64,000 nt of DNA from contig CM038705.1 in assembly GCA_021613375.1 (NCBI GenBank), positions 10,067,095-10,131,094 of the forward strand, written 5' to 3'. Of the stretch, positions 59,422-64,000 are shown in pieces (positions within the stretch are counted from its first letter, which is position 1; every line of letters starts with the position of its first letter). Below the pieces are notes generated by a model that was not told where the DNA came from, made no database searches, and was given only the letters and a program-made list of their open reading frames with translations. Source of the DNA: Megaleporinus macrocephalus. Lineage: Eukaryota > Chordata > Actinopteri > Characiformes > Anostomidae. The position numbers and the translations under genes were made by a program.

Positions 59422-59639
59422 CTCATCCTCCCTCCCAAAGTGAGCTGGCAGCATCTGAGTCAAACCTATGAACAGGGACTCGTCACACACAGGAACTTAC
59501 ACACCAAAGAAACACACACTCACATATAAACACACAAACCAGTTTCATCTCTTTCAATAGTTCAGTCTAATCACTGACCAGGCTAGACTTCACACAGGAC
59601 TGTAAGAACAGAGACCACCTTTTGTTTGATTGGTAGCAC

Positions 59640-61215
59640 TTTACATTAAGAGTTGACTAACTGCCATGAAATAATGCATTAATTAACATGTATTAATATA
59701 TTACACGGTTAACTAATGCTATATAAACTTATAACAACTGCATTTATTACCACCGTTTTCATAACAAGTGCTGACATAACATCAACACCAAGTTCAGCAT
59801 TAGTTAACATGTAGTAATAAAATAACAATGGTTAACTAATACTATATAAACACATAACAACTGCATTACCACTGTTTTCATATGAACTGCTGGCATAATT
59901 AACATCAATTAATGGATTTGTTAATGTGTAGTAAGACATTGCCAAAGGTTAACTAATGCTGTATAACATGTAGTAATATATTACCAAAGGTTAACTAATG
60001 CTGTATAACATGTAGTAATATATTACCAAAGGTTAACTAATGCTGTATAACATGTAATAATACATTACCAATTGTAACTAATGCTGTATAACATGTAGTA
60101 ATATATTACCAAAGGTTAACTAATGCTGTATAACGTAGTAATATATTACCAAAGGTTAACTAATGCTGTATAACATGTAATAATACATTACCAATTGTAA
60201 CTAATGCTGTATAACATGTAGTAATATATTACCAAAGGTTAACTAATGCTGTATAACATGTAATAATACATTACCAATTGTAACTAATGCTGTATAACAT
60301 GTAGTAATATATTACCAAAGGTTAACTAATGCTGTATAACATGTACTAATACATTACCAATTGTAACTAATGCTGTATAAAATGTAGTAATACAATACGA
60401 AAGGTTAACTAATGCTGTATAACATGTAGTAATACATTACCAATTGTTAACTAATGGTATATAACATGTAGTAATACATTACCAATGGCAAACTAATGCT
60501 GTATAATGTAGTAATACATTACCAATTGTTAATTAATGCTGTATAACATCTAGTAATACATTACCATAGTTAACTAATGCTTTATAACAGGTAGTAATAC
60601 ATTACCAATTGTTAATTAATGCTGTGTAACATGTAGTAATACATTACCAAAGGTTAACTAATGATGTATAACATGTAGTAATACATTCTGAATTGTAATT
60701 AATGCTGTATAACAGGTAGTAATACATTACCAAAGGTTAACTAATGCTGTATAACGTAGTAATATATTACCAATGGTTAACTAATGCTGTATAACATGTA
60801 CTAATACATTACCAATGGTTAACTAATGCTGTATAACATGTACTAATACATTACCAATGGTTAACTAATGCTGTATAACATGTACTAATATATTACCAAT
60901 GGTTAACTAATGTTGTATAACGTAGTAATACATTACCAAAGGTTAACTAATGTTGTATAACATGTAGTAATATATTACCAAAGGTTAACTAATGTTGTAT
61001 AACATGTAGTAATATATTACCAATGGTTAACTAATGCTACATAAACACAGAACAGCTAAATTTATTACCGCTGTTTTCCTATGAAGTGTTGCCATAATCA
61101 ATATCAATTAACATGAATATTTGTTAAATAATGCTATATAAACAACAAAAAATCACATTTATTACCACTTTTTCAAATTAAGAGCTAACATAATTAACAT
61201 TGTCAATTAACATCA
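59640..61215. repeat. 41/42-bp minisatellite inside a roughly 130-bp repeat
   Basis: The core 59930-61035 has about 27 units 'ggttaactaatgctgtataa' plus 'catgtagtaatacattacca'. Variants with 'aattgtaacta' are shorter. On both sides the same units appear in longer form with 'acaactgcatttattaccac' and 'cataattaacatcaatta', so the short array grew from part of a larger repeat. The 'tagcactttacattaag' start at 59635 is a common fish repeat terminus. Confidence 0.93.
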
Positions 61216-61226
61216 AGTAAAGCCCC

Positions 61227-61285
61227 CACCTTGACCCCGACTAGCGGGATAAAGCGAAAGATAAGGAATGGATGGGTGGATGCGT
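61227..61285 (+). repeat. Mermaid-like SINE tail
   Basis: 'gaccccgactagcgggataa' followed by 'ggaatggatgggtggatg', matching the tail of 6041-6345. Confidence 0.7.
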
Positions 61286-62099
61286 GCTCTCGACATGTCT
61301 TTTTTTTTTATTCGCCAGCTTTTTACTTGAATTTTAAATTAAATGGAGCCTCAAGCTCTGCCCCCCTTCAGTTCCACGTTTTTTGTCTTGACCACAGGGG
61401 AAGCCACAGAGGACGACTGGGCTTGCTGTTCTGTTCTGATGTCCCCATATTCAGTCTCTCCGTCCTTTCACTAACTTTAAGTGCTGTAAGACATCCAATG
61501 AGGCCAAACCCAACGGTTTCTCATGTTAATATTCCAAGACCACGACAAGCTCTGTAATGTTTTACCTATTTTTTATAAATATATATGAATTCTGAGCTGA
61601 ACGCCATTTTAAGATGAGGACCATGTTCAGACAACATCTGAAAAAAATGTTGGGGTATAAAAGGAACATCCAGTAATGAGTGACGATGGTCAAGGTTTGC
61701 AATGCAACAGTGTAAAAATAAGGTTTCTCAGTCACGGATTTGAGCTATTTTCACACTCTGCTGTGCAGAACATCATTAAAAGACTCTGAAAAAAAAAAGA
61801 ATCTGGAGAGAAAGTTGAAAATCTCAATGAATGCCCGTGACCTTCTATCCCTCACACAGCACTGCATTAAAACTGGCCAGCTTCTGTGCTACACATCACC
61901 ACACGGGCTCCAGAATACTCTGAAAACCTGTTGCTATGTACAGTGATATAAACATACATCAACAGCATCCATGAACGCCACCTTCTCTGGATGGAAGCTC
62001 AGTGTAATCAGACTGTGGCTACATGTAGCACTTAATCAGTTCCTCAAGAGGCTCAAGAAACTCGAAGAACTCGATTACTAAAAATCATGGGAGCAAATT
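61286..62099. other. No gene recognised
   Basis: Mixed DNA. The 108-codon plus frame at 61231-61557 starts inside the SINE tail and has no domain. Confidence 0.35.
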
Positions 62100-62390
62100 C
62101 ATCCATCTATTATCTTCCTGGGGTCGGGAGGTGGAGCCCATCCCAGCATCATCGGGTGAAGACGGGGGAAGATGGCCAAGACACACTCACACCTTCAGGC
62201 AATGTAGAGTGAGGGATCAACCTAACATTCATGTGTTTGGACTGTGGGAGGAAACCGGAGTACCCAGAGGAAACCCACTAAAGCACGGGGAGAACATACA
62301 CACTCCACACAGAATGACCCGGACCGGGAATCCAACCCATGACCCCGACTAGCGGGATAAAATGGAAGATGATGGATGGATGGATATGTG
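62100..62390 (-). repeat. Mermaid-like SINE, reversed, fused to a forward tail
   Basis: 62105-62337 is the body in reverse ('ggactgtgggaggaaacc', 'gaccgggaatccaaccc'). At 62338 it turns into the forward tail 'gaccccgactagcgggataa' and 'gatggatggatgg'. Confidence 0.75.
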
Positions 62391-62392
62391 TG

Positions 62393-63045
62393 ATCCCAAC
62401 ATGTAGGCTGTCCCAATTCTTAGATGCCTTAAATATGCTGTCTGTTAAGGCGCCTTAAGTTCAGGCTATTGTGAGTGTCTAAGTAGGCTGTCTAGGTAGC
62501 AGCTGTGTAAGTAGCAGTGTTCTCTCCTCATCTCTCCTCATAAAACAGATTACTGAGACGCTCTAGTTAGAGAGAGACTGCGTCACGGCTTGTTCCCCCC
62601 ACTGCAGCATAAGACCAGTGGTTTAGCTGGTTGCTAAGCTACTGGCCGGCATCCAAAACAATAGCTCGAGGCTTAAAAATCTGCTAGCATAAATGCTAAT
62701 GGCTCAAGTATAAAACTGCTAAATCGTCAATGACTGGTTACAGAGTTGATAATAAAATACTGTTTTGTGTGATTATATGACCAGAAACACATTAAAACTC
62801 CAGAGAGAATCAAAATAACTCACATTTTAAAACCACTTCACTACTTGTAGATTTGTCAGAGTTGGGTTTGCTTTAGCGGCTGAGGAAGTGTTCGATGCTT
62901 CCTTAAAATCAGGTCTAAATAAGGTTCCTCAGTAGACAGTGTTTAAGGTATGTAAGAATTGGGACAGTCTACTTGTCGGGGCGCATACTATGACATAAAT
63001 GCTGCCTATGTAGGAGCTCACTAGGTTTTGAGACACACCTATGCT
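62393..63045 (-). mobile_element. Transposon D copy with rearranged left end
   Basis: Interior as at 57469 ('tctctcctcataaaacagat', 'ggtctaaataaggttcctca'), right end 'ctcactaggttttgagacac'. The left part begins 'aacatgtaggctgtcccaat' rather than the terminus, and holds the uninterrupted Harbinger target site near 62421. Confidence 0.8.
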
Positions 63046-63295
63046 GTCTATTAAGGCGCCTTAAGTTCAGGCTATTGTTTTGTATAGCCGGCTGGTAGCT
63101 TAACCAGGTAGCCAGTAGCTAAACTAAGTTAAAACACCAGCTGTGTGCTGCAGTGGGCAGGAACAACAACAAGCCTTGACTGGCTCTCAGTAATCTGTTT
63201 TATGAGGAGAGATGAGGAGAGAACGCTGCTACTTACACAGCTGCAACCTAGACAGCCTACTTACACACTCACTAGGTTTGAGACACACCCATAGT
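63046..63295 (+). mobile_element. Partial transposon D copy
   Basis: 'gctgcagtgggcaggaacaa', 'cagtaatctgttttatgagg' and the end 'cactcactaggtttgagaca'. It follows the previous copy after the repeated palindrome ttaaggcgccttaa. Confidence 0.7.
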
Positions 63296-63636
63296 ATGAT
63301 ATATAGGTCTTGTAATAGATTTCTCTGATAATAATCATTCAAATGGTTTCTTTAAAAGCTTAGTATATGCAGTTTAAGCAATAAATATGTCTTATTTGAT
63401 GTTGTATATTCACTATCGCTCTCTAATAAAGCAAAAATATTTGTATCTGATTACTTAAATAATTACTTAAATACTTAAATAATTGATAGCTGCAGCCTAG
63501 TAATACAGTACTAGCATGTCTGAAAATCAGTGTGTGACTAAAAATCATCACCAACGAAAGACATTTTCTGTAAATAAGTACTTTTTTTGTATTTAATAAA
63601 AAATATGATGACATTATGTGTGTACAACTGTTTCAA
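63296..63636. other. No gene recognised
   Basis: AT-rich DNA, no feature recognised. Confidence 0.4.
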
Positions 63637-64000
63637 TAGGGCTGTGTGTTGGCAAGAACCTGACGATACAATACGTATCGTGATACAGCGGTCACGATTC
63701 AATAATTGCGATACTGCATGTGAAGTGATTTACAGTGATTTTTCAAATCCTACTATTAAAACACACCACTATATAAACAGGTTTGTCAATGCTTACAATA
63801 GCATTGCGCCCTGTGCTGCTTGTTAATGTTGGAGTGGAGCTGAAAATAGATTACAACAATGCCATCTAGTGGTCTGAAGATTAAACACAACACACAATGT
63901 TTCACTGTCTGCCAGGAATCTGTGTATCGATACTGTGTTTTTGAGAATCAATACAGTATCACAAAACAAAATATCCCAATATTCGATATTTTTGATATTT
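63637..64000 (+). mobile_element. hAT-type MITE-C, copy 3, cut by window end
   Basis: Begins TAGGGCTGTGTGTTGGCAAG and keeps 'tagcattgcgccctgtgctg', 'atgccatctagtggtctga' and the start of the right end. Confidence 0.8.

Overview
This window is intronic and repeat-choked DNA from a bony fish, almost certainly a teleost; an ostariophysan such as a characin or catfish is plausible from the repeat families, but I cannot fix the species. The reasons are two vertebrate exons with canonical splice sites, box-A/box-B tRNA-type SINEs, many fish-type Tc1, hAT and Harbinger relics, long AT and CA microsatellites, and no bacterial-style gene packing.

The only real gene I can support is a small-conductance calcium-activated potassium channel (KCNN/SK family, best match kcnn1) on the minus strand. 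Exon A (17673 down to 17377) encodes the S2 to S4 part and exon B (7293 down to 7172) encodes the S5 part. They share phase 0 across a 10.1 kb intron. The pore exon should lie beyond position 1. The N-terminal/S1 exon was not found up to 64000, so most of 17.7-64 kb is probably first-intron or 5' flanking DNA of this gene.

Layout: 0.5-6.8 kb holds Tc1, hAT, LINE and MITE copies and a 73-unit 20-bp array. 6.8-7.6 kb is unique DNA with exon B. 7.6-9.3 kb holds hAT-type elements and 9.7-11.9 kb an 82-bp minisatellite. 12-16 kb is unique DNA with two Tc1-type elements; 16.4-17.7 kb has a SINE, a hAT and exon A. 17.8-20.7 kb is a cluster of one MITE family. 21.4-23 kb is unique DNA. 23-30 kb is low complexity: purine runs and a telomere-like TTAGGG-related array split by a solo retroviral-type LTR. 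30-34.8 kb is Tc1/MITE relics; 34.8-36.9 kb a 31-bp array; 38.2-40.5 kb a 36-bp array; 41.9-42.6 kb three tandem SINEs. 42.8-50 kb mixes Tc1 and hAT with two unique islands. 50.2-51.5 kb is a nested transposon. 51.5-58 kb is further repeats; 59.6-61.2 kb a 41/42-bp array; 61.2-64 kb SINE and transposon copies.

No new gene system is visible. The notable signals are structural. Several large minisatellites can be traced to the transposon or SINE that seeded them, one 20-bp array repeats a pol III box-A-like motif 73 times, insertions can be ordered from target-site duplications (one with its empty site elsewhere in the window), and two perfect RFX-type X-box palindromes sit in otherwise unique islands. 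Superfamily names rest on termini, duplications and transposase motifs I could read; no database search was possible.
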